The notes: generated by a model from the sequence alone, not told the origin. Positions 1-11,785 are shown, numbered from the stretch's first letter. The stretch: 64,000 nucleotides of DNA from Siphonodentalium dalli (GCA_032622095.1 CP136064.1:2777280-2841279), one strand, 5' to 3'. A program made the numbers and translations.

Positions 1-640
1 CAGGGCCACGACTAAATTTTAGTAAATTGAACTCACTGGTAAATCAACACAGAAAAGAGTATGCCAGTTACTGACATTATTATTCTTACCTCATGCTTGT
101 AACAAAAATTTGTTAGAGAAATAAGTCTTATAAATGGAAGCTCAATTCATTGTTGTAATTAAATGAATATTATTATAGTCTTCAAATGCTCGTAACCGAA
201 AATTGGTAGAGAAATAATAATAGAAAATTGCGTGACCGTGTTTAATATTAAGTGTTTTTATTCTTTGCAATTTAGGTCTCCATGGAAACGGACGATAATA
301 GAGTACCTTTCGAGACTTGTTTGAACCCGGTAAGTTGTGCGTATATTATGAAATGATCTTAATGGCTAATATATAGACCAGGGCCATGACTAAGTTATAT
401 TAAAATCAAATAAATGGTAAATCAACACAGAAAAAGAGTATGCAAGTTATTGACAGTATTACTCATATCTCATGATAGTGTAAACGCTCGTAACATAAAT
501 TTATTAGAGAAATGAGTCTTATAAATAGAAGCTCAATTCATTACTAAATTCATGACTAAATTTTATTAAAATCAAATCAATGGTAAATCCACACAGAAAG
601 GAGTATGCCAGTCACTGACATTATTATTCTTACCTCCGGA
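1..640 (+). repeat. Three copies of a ~165-bp repeat around the first exon
   Basis: Copies start near 1, 379 and 546; the third is cut short. Shared words include GACTAAATTTTA, GGTAAATCAACACAGAAA, AGTATGCCAGT and CTTATAAATGGAAGCTCAA. The second and third copies are adjacent and the first is separated by about 210 bp that includes the first recognised exon (276-329). Divergence is moderate, so this is not a recent array. No coding potential is visible. It probably represents an intronic tandem or dispersed repeat family. Confidence 0.7.
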
Positions 641-3437
641 TAGTGATCCTGTGTAGAATATGACAACCTCTTCATGATGATATCTTCGCTGCGCATTGTG
701 TAACATGTTTTATGTTCTACAGATCCCACTGTCACCTTCTAGTATATATATATAGTCATGAAGGTGGAGGGCAAAAAACGCCATATCCACCAAGGAAAAA
801 TAAAATTATCAATATATATTGACATAACATAAAATTATCAATATATAATGGCATAACAATTATAAAATGTAACGGAAACAATTTCCAAAATGCTCCCCCG
901 GTCCTCACGGGGTGAGCAGTGATAGACAAAGGAGATAGACTTAAAGGGGTGGGTGGGTTGGGTGTAAATAAAATCTTCTACATTTATGAGTTCTTAAATT
1001 ATTTCAAGAGAAGATTTTTTCCCAACCTTGGAATTGTAGAAATGGCGTTTCAAAGATTTGTGTGCGCATGCGCAAAACTGGAAATCGACACGTCTTGTTT
1101 CAATATTGTCATACCCAAAACCAATGGTGTATTTGACTACTGTAGAGACGGATCGCTTGGAAATAAATGCGATTATTTCGTAATCGTGTATTTATATATT
1201 ATATTGTCTTTATTTATTCAACTAAATATTGAGTAATTTCATTTCAACTATACAAGTCTGTTCTGCTTTCAGAATAATTCACACCCTTTTATTATTTGTT
1301 AGAATTACGCAAGATATGCAGAATATGATCAAGGATGTGCGGACTACTATAATTGGGAGCAAGGCAGTGGTCGGCAGTCAGTGTGTAAGTTGTTAAATAA
1401 TTGTTTTATGACATTCCAGTGTCGTGGATTTACAAACAGCAATATTCCCGCCTTTTTTTTATCAATGATATAAATCATAATGACCATGTAGAATTTCATC
1501 GTTTTAAAAGCATATGATTGGCTTATAAGCGACTCGAGGGGTAACAATTTCTCTCAGTCGTCACGAGGAGTACACTAACAATCATATAACAGATGTGCAT
1601 GAGCATATAAATAATAACTTTTGTAGACCCTAACTTGGTTTATTTATGTCGGTTTGTTTCAAATGCGACTTCAATTTCCTATTTTATTAATGAAAACAAT
1701 TCGTTACATTTGGTAATTTATGAACAAGTACATGTGCTCAGATTTCTTTATGTTAAAATGCCCATACACTGCCTAACACAAGTTTATTGCTTTATTATTC
1801 CAGCGTCTGCAGTGGGCAATGGCTATGGCGCAATTTATGGGCCCATTGAAAACAATATAAATTATTGCCAGGCATGTGTTGCATACCAAGACAAAATATC
1901 GTCGTTGGAAAAGGAATTGGCTGACCTGAAGAAGACCACATCAGCACCTGGTGTCAGTGGTGTGTATCTGTCTAGTTGGCAGTTATTTTCGTTGATCTAC
2001 ATTTGAGTAGTAATCCGGAAAGAAAATTATATATTTATTTTGTGAACTAGTTAAAACTGTAATGTAGTCTGGGCAATTTGTGTCAATTCCATAGAACTAT
2101 AGTGCCGCCGTTTGCACTCAACAATTCACAATCGACACTGAACGTCATAATGCTACAAACAGGCAATGGTTTGTGCGAGTGATACGATTGTCAAATTCAT
2201 TGCTAGTATGTATAAAATAATTTACCAAACGCAATAATCATGATTTATTACACGCACTATCAATAATAGAACCACAATAATTTAAGTTCATTTCAGTCAG
2301 TAATATTTTGCAATTATTATGAGGCATATAAAGAACTCATATTATTTAAATCCATTAAATAAACTGACAATATCTATACAAATTCAGGTACGCATCTCCT
2401 CAATGACATGAAAGATCTGATAAGGAAGTATGACAGGGTGCAGACTGATATTCAATTACCATCTTATACCACAACACCACCACGCCAGATTCGTCTTGGG
2501 ATGCAGCATAAAACTCCACCCACACCTGCAACAGGAGTCGATGTGATAGAGTCTGTGACTGAGTATCAACAGTACTTTCAACCCGGGGAAGATAAGGTGG
2601 GCACAATATGCAGATACGAATACAGGAAATGGCCAATATAATAATGAATGCATAATTCATAGTGATGGTACTTTGCAGACGATAAATCTATTTTTATATA
2701 TCGTGGCGGAACTGTATTTAGTCACCTATTATCTTGTTTTGACCACCATTTTTTTTTTACAGTGTGCAATAATGCTAATTCTTTCGGTATTGATAAGAAC
2801 AATATGAAATGAGCCAGACTGTGAAATTGATAATTTAGTACTCAGACGCTATGCCAACTTGGGAAATGTAGCATTCTACTAACATTATCGAAATTTTCAA
2901 AGAAATCGACCATACCACTCCATAGAAAACATCGTCTGAACTTCGCCCAATTGTAAATATTTACATCTCGATTCGGGACGCAACTATCACCGATAATCTA
3001 ACACAATGATTTCTCCATCGAGTGTCATTGCATTTATTTGATATATAAGAATGACGGTGTGTATCGTCAATTTGGATTAATATTCGTAACAAATAACTAC
3101 TTTGAGCAAGAATACATATCAATTTCTAATCGATCACCATACCAGAGTGTTTCACATAACTTTAATATTTCACATCCCCTCTCTACCATTTCAGGCACCA
3201 CAACACCAGATGCATCCGCCGCTTCAACCTTCCACCTCATCCTCTCAGAGACGCCAAATACACCTATTGGAAACAGCAAAATACCAAGACAATAAAGCAG
3301 ACCAAGACACTGCCATCAACCCCTACCATATCAACGACATCACCAACACCCATACAGATTATCCATGTTACAGACGACGGGATGTAAGCTATCTGAGAGA
3401 CGCCCAGATAGCCCATCCCGTCCCCACACAGCACTGA
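282..3437 (+). CDS. Five-exon gene, 245-residue protein of unknown family
   Basis: Model: 282-329, 1303-1384, 1804-1959, 2388-2596, 3195-3437. Every junction has AG acceptors and GT donors (GTAAGT, GTAAGT, GTGTGT, GTGGGC) and the phases (0, 1, 1, 0) join without a stop. Exon 1 may continue upstream, because an acceptor AG lies at 274-275, six bases before the first ATG. Visible regions: an acidic N-terminus (METDDNR), a Tyr/Asn/Gly-rich stretch (exons 2-3), a short heptad-like segment (ISSLEKELADLKK, end of exon 3) that could form a coiled coil, then a Pro/Thr/Gln-rich tail. No signal peptide, membrane segment or catalytic motif is seen. An alternative donor (GTAAGC at 3384) could splice past the chosen TGA at 3435-3437; the same frame stays open after that stop to about 3595. 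I do not recognise the family. The function is unknown; the exon structure is what supports it. Confidence 0.68.
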
Positions 3438-3595
3438 CCCCTCCCAATGACAACAACAAGACACAAGACAAAGAACAAAGAACAAACCACCTACCACCAA
3501 CAGCTTCGGACCTGCTTCCTGCTTCGGGGACATGATAACCAACAACGCTCTTCAGCGACAAACCAGAATCCAACAAGAAGGTTGTGCCCTACCAA

Positions 3596-4115
3596 GGGAT
3601 CTACTAAAAGACGGGACGGGACGATTTTCCGGGACGGGACGGAGCGATTTGTCTAAAAGACATGAAAATGTGAACATAATGCTAGTTTTTCTGTTAAGAT
3701 TTTCGACCGATTTTCGTTCGATGGAATGGAGATTTTTCAAGAATGGAGGTGTCATCATCCCGTCGATAAAAACACTACTTTTACCACCATAATCCGTCAC
3801 CCAAACATGAAAATGTAAACGAAATATGACTTTTAGTGTTTAGATTATCGTTCCAGAAGTGATAAATTTCCTTAAGTTCGACGCTTCGTTATTCGAACGG
3901 CCACCGTTCAGCATACGCTTAATTTTATCGGGAAAACACCATATTCGTATAGAGTAGATACCAATAAACAAGTTGAGACCATGTTTGTGCCTCTAAACTC
4001 TTTCATTTCCGAATAAAATGACTTTTAAATATTCGTTCCGTCCCGTCCCGTCTTTTAGACAAATCGTTCCGTCCCGTCCCGGAAAATCGTCCCGTCCCGT
4101 CTTTTAGTAGATCCC
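3596..4115. mobile_element. 520-bp TIR element with 9-bp target duplication (Mutator-type MITE)
   Basis: The left end reads GGGATCTACTAAAAGACGGG and the right end is its reverse complement. The TIR is about 65 bp and contains repeated GGGACGGGAC words. It is flanked by the 9-bp direct repeat CCCTACCAA at 3587-3595 and 4116-4124. A 9-bp duplication with long TIRs is the classic signature of Mutator-like elements. There is no transposase frame inside, so it is non-autonomous. It sits 158 bp after the stop codon of the five-exon gene and before its probable polyadenylation signals, so it would be transcribed in that gene's 3' UTR. Removing it restores an uninterrupted A/C-rich stretch. Confidence 0.85.
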
Positions 4116-4298
4116 CCCTACCAAATCTTCCCGGGAATCATCCCAAACTCCAAACTCTTTTTCTCCTCTGTTGTTAACGTACGCGTTAAGAGGTATGGCC
4201 GATCACAGGACTTATATATCTTTATTCCTTCCAGTTTAGAAGATAACAGGATTATATACATTAAATCGGAACATGGAACATATATACATACTGGTAAA

Positions 4299-4312
4299 AA
4301 TAAATAAATAAA
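4299..4312 (+). promoter_or_regulatory. Overlapping AATAAA polyadenylation signals
   Basis: Three overlapping AATAAA words occur here, downstream of the five-exon gene and of the TIR element in its presumed 3' UTR. They are the first strong cluster after the stop codon. AT-rich DNA produces AATAAA by chance, so assignment to this gene is an inference. Confidence 0.35.
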
Positions 4313-4681
4313 ATAGATTAAACAAAGACCCTAATCAATCCATAAGACAATGACACAGAAGAATGTGAATGTCTATTATTTCTGATTAGCATGGTGAATT
4401 ACTATATCGTGAGCAGTAGTATACTCTGCATCTTGTTTTCACATCGCATCCGAATGGTCTCACATAAAAATGGACTAGGCTCAAGGAGAACCAAAAAAAT
4501 AATTTACTTTAAATGACTATATCATAATCATTTATGACACAGCATTTGTTTACCCGATCTCCCATCCGGATGAGCTCGCATAAATAAATGCACACATTTA
4601 TTTTTTATAATCATAACATGCAATATGTCTATTTCGTTATAAGTTTTGAAATATATAACACTTGCGACATATTGCATGTTA

Positions 4682-5210
4682 TTCCAAAAACTCTGTCAAC
4701 AATCATATATACATCAAATTACTTTTATTATTGGGCCCAAATATATAATGTTCCAAAATTCCGTTAATCCTCATGCATGTACATCAGACCGGATCATGTA
4801 TATAAACCTTCCAAGTTTTAGGATGATTTTTTTTTAAAACATTCATTAATGTCGAAAGAAAAACTATTATTAATTCATATGCTATAAAATACAAAAGTTA
4901 CACATACACGTAAAGACATATATATGTGGGCAATTTCACGAAGTTGTACTATATTGAGTCCCTCGGTGATATCGGAACAAAATATAAACCCAATTTTAAA
5001 TTTAGCATTTCCAAAAACTCTGTCAACATAGGTACATATATACATCAAATTACTTTTATTATAGGGCCCAAATATATGTTTCAAAATTCCGTTAATCCTC
5101 ATGCATGTACATCATACCGGATCATGTATATAAACCTTCAAGTTTTAGGATGATGTTTTTTTTAAACATTCATTAATGTCGAAAGAAAAACTATTATTAA
5201 TTCATATGCT
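4682..5210 (+). repeat. Direct repeat pair of ~200 bp
   Basis: The block 4682-4882 is repeated at 5009-5210 with few differences (shared CCAAAAACTCTGTCAAC, ATTCCGTTAATCCTCATGC, TTAATTCATATGCT). The stretch between the copies (about 4881-5008) is one arm of an inverted repeat whose other arm begins right after the second copy. The whole is therefore a composite palindromic structure. No gene is present. Confidence 0.8.
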
Positions 5211-5845
5211 AAATTTAAAATTGGGTTTATATTTTGTTCCGATATCACCGAGGGACGCAACATAGTACAACTTCGTGAAATTGCCCACATATACAGGGGG
5301 GGGGGGGGTGAAAAAAAAATTCCGGCACGTGTGGGTGGGTTGTCAAAGCCACCAACAAGCAATTTTTTTTAGTGTTTTGGCAATGAGTTGGGCTTCAAAA
5401 CCACTTTGAATGAGATAAATAATGTAATTCTAACTGTAAACTGACTGCAGGCAGTTATCGTGCTGTATTTTGTTGATAATTTTGAAATCAAAGATGGCCG
5501 CTGGCAGCCATGTTTTTTTGGCCGAATGACCTCAAAATGACTCATTCCTATTTGCATGTCCATGTTAACAACCATGATAAATAGTATGCACAGAAATTCA
5601 TATACAGCTGTTTACAGTGAATCCCCCCCGCAAATCTCTGTATTAGTGTTAAAAGGGGGGGGGTGGGTGTCAAAAAATTGTCGGAAAAAACTGCCGAAAA
5701 CGGAAAAAAAATTGGCGGTGGGGGTGGGTGAATACAAAAAATGATCGAAAGGGAAAAAATGCCATACGTGCCTGAAAAAAAATTCCGACCCCCGCCCCTG
5801 ACATATATATGTCTTTACGTGTATGTGTAACTTTTGTATTTTATA
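4881..5845. mobile_element. Palindromic element whose right arm is split by another insertion
   Basis: The left arm 4881-5008 (starting CTATAAAATACAAAAG, ending near AAATTTAGCA) is the reverse complement of 5208-5293 plus 5808-5845. The right arm is interrupted by a separate element at 5294-5800. The pre-insertion structure was an inverted repeat of about 128-bp arms around one copy of the 200-bp direct repeat. This looks like a foldback or MITE-type unit; no coding capacity. Confidence 0.75.
5294..5800. mobile_element. 507-bp hAT-like non-autonomous element (CAGGGG ends)
   Basis: The left end is CAGGGG followed by a G run, then AAAATTCCGGCACGT. The right end reversed is CAGGGGCGGGGGTCGGAATT followed by a T run and CAGGCACGT. 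It is flanked by ACATATA at 5287-5293 and 5801-5807. CAGGGGCGG-type ends with a 7-8 bp duplication fit the hAT superfamily. It cleanly interrupts the right arm of the palindromic element at 4881-5845, which dates it as the younger insertion. The interior is G/A-rich with no transposase. Confidence 0.65.
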
Positions 5846-5849
5846 GTAT

Positions 5850-8800
5850 TTTATGATTATTGATGTATTATTATGATGTAATTTACGTATTTATTTATTG
5901 ATATATATCATTTCATTCAATTTGGAAAAGCCCGCCCAATAAAGTCCAAAAAGCCCACATAAAGTAATACAAAGTTGGCAAATTGGTCTCCTAGGTGGGT
6001 GACTAGTTGAAAAGTTCCGAAATATCTGGAATATCCTGTTGAAAATTTTATAATAGTAGATGTAGATTTGGAAAATTTGGACACCAACGGGGAGGGGGAG
6101 CATATGGAATTTCCGAAATTTGGAATTTTTAGGCCAGTTGATTTGGAAAATTTGGATCCAAGGGGAGGGGGTGCACCAAACTTTAAATTGAGAAGGTAGT
6201 TTTTCTCCTTGAATAAGGCGACAGATTATATATGAAGTATAACTCGCAAGCCAGCATGTCGACCAAATGGACTGTCTTCTTTCTTCACATTGAACATGCA
6301 CGTATAACAAAACTCCCTCCATATCAGTCAATAACTGTATATTGTATGCCCCAGTCGTCACAATATTTGTGTCCACTGAGCTCATCTGCTTCCACATTCT
6401 CCTCTCAATGTATCACACACTATGATGCTGCCGCATAATCGATGGAATTGTGCATTATTGGTGGAACGTGGCCCTTTTGGTAGACCAAGTGTGGTAACTC
6501 TACTGTTATAATGACACCAATCGCAAATCATTTGGTCCAAGAGCATGCAAGATTGATAACTCTAAAGTTGTTGGACCACGAATACATGAATTATGTGTCT
6601 ACGCATTGCTAAATGGTACAATCAGGGGATGTGCACTGCATTATAATCGGCAATGATTTTCTACATAGTGTGATGCTATTTATTAATTTAGAAACATGTT
6701 TCAATTAAGTACGGTACGGTAGTGTTAATATTTAGAAAATGATGAGGTATTTTGTCATAAATATATATAATTCACTAGTATACTCGTCACGTGTGTATAA
6801 AACTGGCTGCAAAATAACATGCATGCACTGTGTAGATAATTTGCAAAATAAAATGTCTAATGCAGTACACATCGCTGGATAGCACCATTTAGCGAAGCGT
6901 AGAAAAACAAGTGTATGTGAGGCCGCACTCCCGATTAATGTACATAATTATATCTCAGATGGATACATCATACATGCATATAATATGCATGCATAGTTGC
7001 ATACACACGAATATTGCAGAAATCACGCAGGCCTATAAGAATTGCCCATGACTGCAGGCGTTGGAATTTCTGACAAGATTGTTTCTAAAACAATATAACA
7101 CAACAAAAAATAAATTTTTATTTGTTTTGTGCGATATTTTCTTTAGAAATGATCTTTTCAGAAATACCTGTGATAAAATATAGCGGAGCGCGTTACAAGC
7201 TCCTGTGCATGATTCAAGCCATACAATGTCTCTAATGAAAATTTCAAAGTAGTTTTATTAACATAATGTATAGTGTACGTATATACACATAAATACAACA
7301 TATCGGATTTCTATTAACTTAAATATGCATAATTCGGTCATAAATGGGAAAACTTATATAAATTGCCTAAATTTTGGCAACAAATACAATCCAATTTCAG
7401 GAAGAAAAAACAAACCGAAATGCCAACATTTAAGGAAACTATGTCGAATTTGTCGGGAAAATTTCCCGAATTTTGAGGCTTACCTATTTTGGTGAGGGCA
7501 TTGATCAATCAACTGTGGAGGAAGCAAAATATTTAAAGTTTCTCCGCTATATATAAATTAAATCATATTAAGTGCAATATTGTGTTGTTGATATTGATTT
7601 GTTATGAATATTCCATGTATTTATTATATTATTTATTATATAGTCTTGAAAAGCAATATATTATAGTATTATATGTGAAATTGTTTTGTTACTTAAGCCA
7701 GCTGCATGGTATTTAATATATTTAACCTGTCGAAAGTTAATTAATCTGTACTGTTCTGCATCACTCGACACCTTCGGACACATGTGCGATTTTGTCTAAC
7801 GTAGAACTAAGGTAGACATTTTCTAACATAAAGCATACGTGAAATTTTATAGTTCTTTTAATGGGGATTTTCTAAGGTAGAACTACTGTGCAGTCTTCTA
7901 AGCTGAGCACACGTGAAATATGTTAGTTTTATAGCTCCGCCCATCTCACTTTTGACAGTTAAATTTCGACATTAGATCGTCGGTGACCGTCTTATAAGAA
8001 TTCAGGTTAGATCTAACTTAGTTTTATGTTAGCCGTTTTTGGTGAGGGTACCCTTATAGACACCATTGTTGTTGTTGTACTGTGTGGAGATAGCTAAAAA
8101 AGATGAAATTAAATTTGACTACTTCACAACTTCCAAAGAATGCCCAGATTATAGTTTAATTAAGACCAATTTCTTTGGTTAGCTTAATGAAAGCATGAGA
8201 AGACATAGAACACAAGTTTGTGAACTGCTAACAATAATGCACAAGTTTGTTGTAACGCGATATTGAATCAAGAAACATTGGTTCGAGTTTTACCTCGCAA
8301 CATTAGAAATGTGTACCATGTTCACACAACTGTGTTGTTCTATGATTATTGCACACTCTGAAGTTTGTGGCTTGTAACATATTGAAATTTAGGTCAATAT
8401 TGTTTTATTTAATTGAATAAATGTGTGCTTTCTGTGGACTATACCTCATGATTTCTGATGATTTAGTGAAAACATTTTATTTTAAAATTGACATCGCCAA
8501 TAACGTAATTTGTTTGTATTGTTCTAGGACAATATAAATATTTTTACTGAATGTTTTGAATTTGTTCTATTTTGCTCTATTTCGCAAAAATAAACACTTA
8601 ATGGTTATGGAATATATATGACATTATTTACAATTGACTTTCCAGACAATATCGTACTTTATTTTATGTTGCTGATTAAAAGTAAATTTGAGGCAGGAAT
8701 AACAATGGTGAATATTCATGTGCATGTAATCGGATGTAAGATTATGGTATGACATGTGGGCTGAAAACAGCATGGTCAAGCTGGGTACCAAAATTACCTT

Positions 8801-9160
8801 GTTGTAAAGTAGGGTACACAAAACACTATAATGTGGCAACAATGACCAGCATTTAATATAAGTAGACCTAGTGGTACTATGCAAATTAGCAGTCTATTAT
8901 TATTTTAATACTGAATTTCTGCATGTGTGGATGCTTCAGTATGATGACGTATGACATCATATTCAACTTTCAATAATAGAACGCTCAAAACCAGCATCCT
9001 TGAACTGAATATGAATACACCACATGGCACAGAACAAGTGGAGTGAGATATAGCATGACTACTAAGTAAGACCACGTTAGAGCTGTAACATATTTGATGC
9101 ATATATCATGATCCACTAAATTAGTGTTCCCAAATACATCTGAATGAACAAACTAACATG
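5850..9160. other. Gene-poor AT-rich stretch
   Basis: I see no supportable gene. The 168-codon minus-strand frame at 5891-6397 is low-complexity (repeated GAAAATTTGGA words near 6070 and 6142) and looks accidental. A solitary TIR-like end (GAGCGCGTTACAAGCTCCTGTG, mirror of the hAT MITE end at 53 kb) lies at about 7185-7210. The rest is unremarkable AT-rich DNA. Confidence 0.6.
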
Positions 9161-9166
9161 TTTATT
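9161..9166 (-). promoter_or_regulatory. Minus-strand AATAAA, candidate poly(A) signal of the zinc-finger exon
   Basis: TTTATT on the plus strand reads AATAAA on the minus strand, about 340 bp after the stop codon of the zinc-finger exon at 9506. This suits a short 3' UTR. The position is the only support. Confidence 0.3.
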
Positions 9167-9505
9167 TATAACCGGAGATAGAGTTCACTTTAAATTAAAA
9201 TGCAGTTTAATAGTTAGCTAAGGTAGGTGAGTCAAATACACATAACAGACATGTAAACTTGAGACAACATTGCAGGTTTACATGTGACCATCTTCAGAAA
9301 TTACTTGATTTGTTGTATCGAGATACCACATGACACGATACATGTATCGTTTGATAGTGCATTGCAATACATTGAATTCACTGTGAATCATTACAGCCTT
9401 AGAATTTATCTACTTAATCACTAAACATCAAATTTTATAAAGAACTAAGTAGATAAATCAATTTAGTAAGACCAGGTTATATTTATAATTATATTTCTAA
9501 CTGTT

Positions 9506-9716
9506 TTACAAAGCTCCACAACCATGATGAATTCTCTTCATGTGGATCGAAAGATTTCCCCACCTGTTGCACTTGTAGTTGCAGTCAAAACATTCTATAA
9601 GTCCTGGCTTAACATGTAGTTCTCTTACATGACGGTTTCTATACCGTATTTTCTTGAATGTCTTTCGACATATATAGCAATAACTTGTCCCCCAATCCAT
9701 TTTGCATGTAATTAAT
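9506..9716 (-). CDS. Terminal exon encoding two C2H2 zinc fingers
   Basis: The minus-strand frame contains two adjacent C2H2 fingers: the first has C-x2-C-x12-H-x4-H (CYICRKTF ... HVRELH), the second C-x2-C-x12-H-x4-H (CFDCNYKC ... HMKRIHH), and the frame ends nine residues after the final histidine with GCGAL-like residues and a stop. A splice acceptor (TTTATTTGCATCAG) precedes position 9716. Reading from it gives a frame-compatible LITCK before the first Met (9700). The linker between fingers is VKPGLIE-like rather than the canonical TGEKP. Arrangement as a short final exon with two spaced fingers resembles alternative C-terminal exons of BTB-zinc-finger genes, but no BTB exon is in this window. 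Likely nuclear, nucleic-acid binding; target unknown. Upstream exons would lie at higher coordinates and I cannot place them. Confidence 0.6.
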
Positions 9717-9937
9717 CTGATGCAAATAAAATATGTTTAAACTAAACTAACAAATCGTTCTGCATCTAGAAGTAAGATCCGTTTTACATAGGAGATGGGC
9801 AGTTTTATTACCACGTGGGGAGCATTATATTTCTTTATAATTATATTATCACATTGAAATCATCGTTTGAAACGGTTTCCATATGCAAAACGGGCCATTT
9901 CCTAGTGTCATGTGATCTGATTAACCATTAATAAAAC

Positions 9938-11641
9938 GGCGAATAAGCATTGGGGTTCACAAATGACAGATGTCACAAATAAATATGTTTCAAATACATG
10001 CAACATGGATCTTCACATTACTAAAATGATGATCAGAAGTTATTTCTGCTACTGATGTATCTTAATCAAAATTAAAAAAAGAAGTTGTTCTTGTAATGAT
10101 GTATACCGATAGCTAGTAGTATGAACTTGGTTTGTTGAACACATTTTTCCAGATAACTTCTTGGAATAGCGCCGAACCATGCGTATAAGATTCATTGTGT
10201 TGTGTTGACTTTAAAGGTACACAATCCGATTTGATGGTCCCCATATCTACAGATTGTAACTAGAGGTGTGACTGTTTCACATGTGAGTAAACATTTAGTT
10301 AAGATAATAAAATAACAGTTCCCATTGCAGTGCACAAACCTAACCGTAATCTTAAACCTATTGACAAAAAAATGTAGGAATAAAAGCTCGAACAAAATTA
10401 TGCATTTTGAAAAAGGGGAATAACTCCACGAAAAAAGTCAACAGACATCATAACCGCAGGTGCCCAGGTTCTCTTGGTAATAAATATCAGTGCCAAGATT
10501 AAAAAACATTGACTTAAAAATGTAGAAATGAAAGCTCGGACAAAATTAGGCATGTTGCAAACAAATTTCTAAAGATGAAAAAGGGGGATTAACTCCACCA
10601 AAAAATGTCAGACAGACGTCATAATCGCAGGTGTACAGGTTCCCACCGTGGTTGATGCCTGTGCCCAGTTTCACGCAAATTGATAAAAAAAAACGACTGA
10701 GAAAAACTCCGGACAAATTTGTGTCCACGGATGAACGGACAAGCTGACTCCAGTATACCCCCCCTGACATGCCTCTTTAGTTATCAGAATTGAATAATTA
10801 CCAAAAAAGATAATGCTTACCGCTGTCAAATATGGTATAAAATTGCCCAAAGAGTGGTATATAGAGACATTTTGTTCAACGCAATTGGGTATAGAGACAT
10901 TGTAAGTCAGCATTTGTCGAATATTGGCCAGGCCGCCAAATATTTGAGAAGGCGAATAATACAGATTTCAAGTATTAATTTATGGGCTTTATTATAAGTC
11001 GGATTGTGTATCTTTAATGCAAGTATTAAAGTAGCATGATTCAGTGCTTTACAGTTAATATATCATTAAAAAGAGTGTTTTAGGTCAAAGACACAGTTGG
11101 TACAGGTGTACCAAACAATTAGTATCTTTACTGAGGTGTGGTTCCTGATTACTTTAGTACTTTTTTAGTCGGAACATATATGCATTCACTGAGGCGAATA
11201 AGCATTGGGGTTCACAAATGACTTATGTCATGAATAAATAGGTTTCGAATACATTCATCATGAGTCTTCTCATTACTAAAATTATAAGTTATTTCTGCTA
11301 CTGATGTATCTTTTTCAAAATGTTCAAAAGAAGCTGTTCTTGTAATTATGTATACCGGCAGCTAGTAGTATGAACTGGATTTCATTCAAACAAGTTTTCC
11401 AGATAACTTCTTGGAATAGCGCCGAACCATGTGTTTAAGATTCATTGTGTTGTGTTTTACTTTAAAGGTACACAATCCGATTCGATGGTCCCCATATCAT
11501 CAGATTCTAATAACAACAACATTTCTTGACATGCCACTTTAGTTATCAGAAGCGATTAATTGCCAAGAAAGAAAAAAAACAAAATAAATAAAAAAAATAA
11601 TAATGCTTACCATTGTCAACCATAATATAAAATTGCCCAAA
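9938..11641 (+). repeat. Segmental direct duplication, unit ~1.25 kb
   Basis: The block 9938-10248 recurs at 11193-11496 (GGCGAATAAGCATTGGGG, TTCTGCTACTGATGTATC, AACTTCTTGGAATAGCGCC). A following block 10767-10852 recurs at 11529-11641 (GACATGCC..CTTTAGTTATCAGA, ATAATGCTTACC). The order is conserved; the second copy lacks the 10.37-10.65 kb minisatellite. It is therefore a tandem duplication with later deletions, about 80-85% similar by eye. No coding sequence is recognised. Confidence 0.75.
10369..10645 (+). repeat. Two-copy minisatellite (~150-bp spacing)
   Basis: AAATGTAG.AAT.AAAGCTCG.ACAAAATTA, followed by GGGG(A)ATAACTCCAC and CATAA(C/T)CGCAGGTG, is present from 10369 and again from 10519. 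The phrase 'GGGGATAACTCC' resembles that in the mollusc-type arrays further right in the window. Confidence 0.65.
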
Positions 11642-11785
11642 ATCAATATCAACAGTCGGTCAGTTCTGCTGTAACAGTATAACCTTAATCGAAACAAGAG
11701 TTTTTTTCTTCTAAATAATCTAATACCGGTAGATGAATTATCATTTTTATTTTTTATTTTGTTATATTTTCCATATTGCTATTAG

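Noticed and set aside
5891-6397. 168-codon minus-strand ORF
   Set aside because: Made of repeated GAAAATTTGGA words; Phe/Ile/Lys-rich low complexity without any motif.
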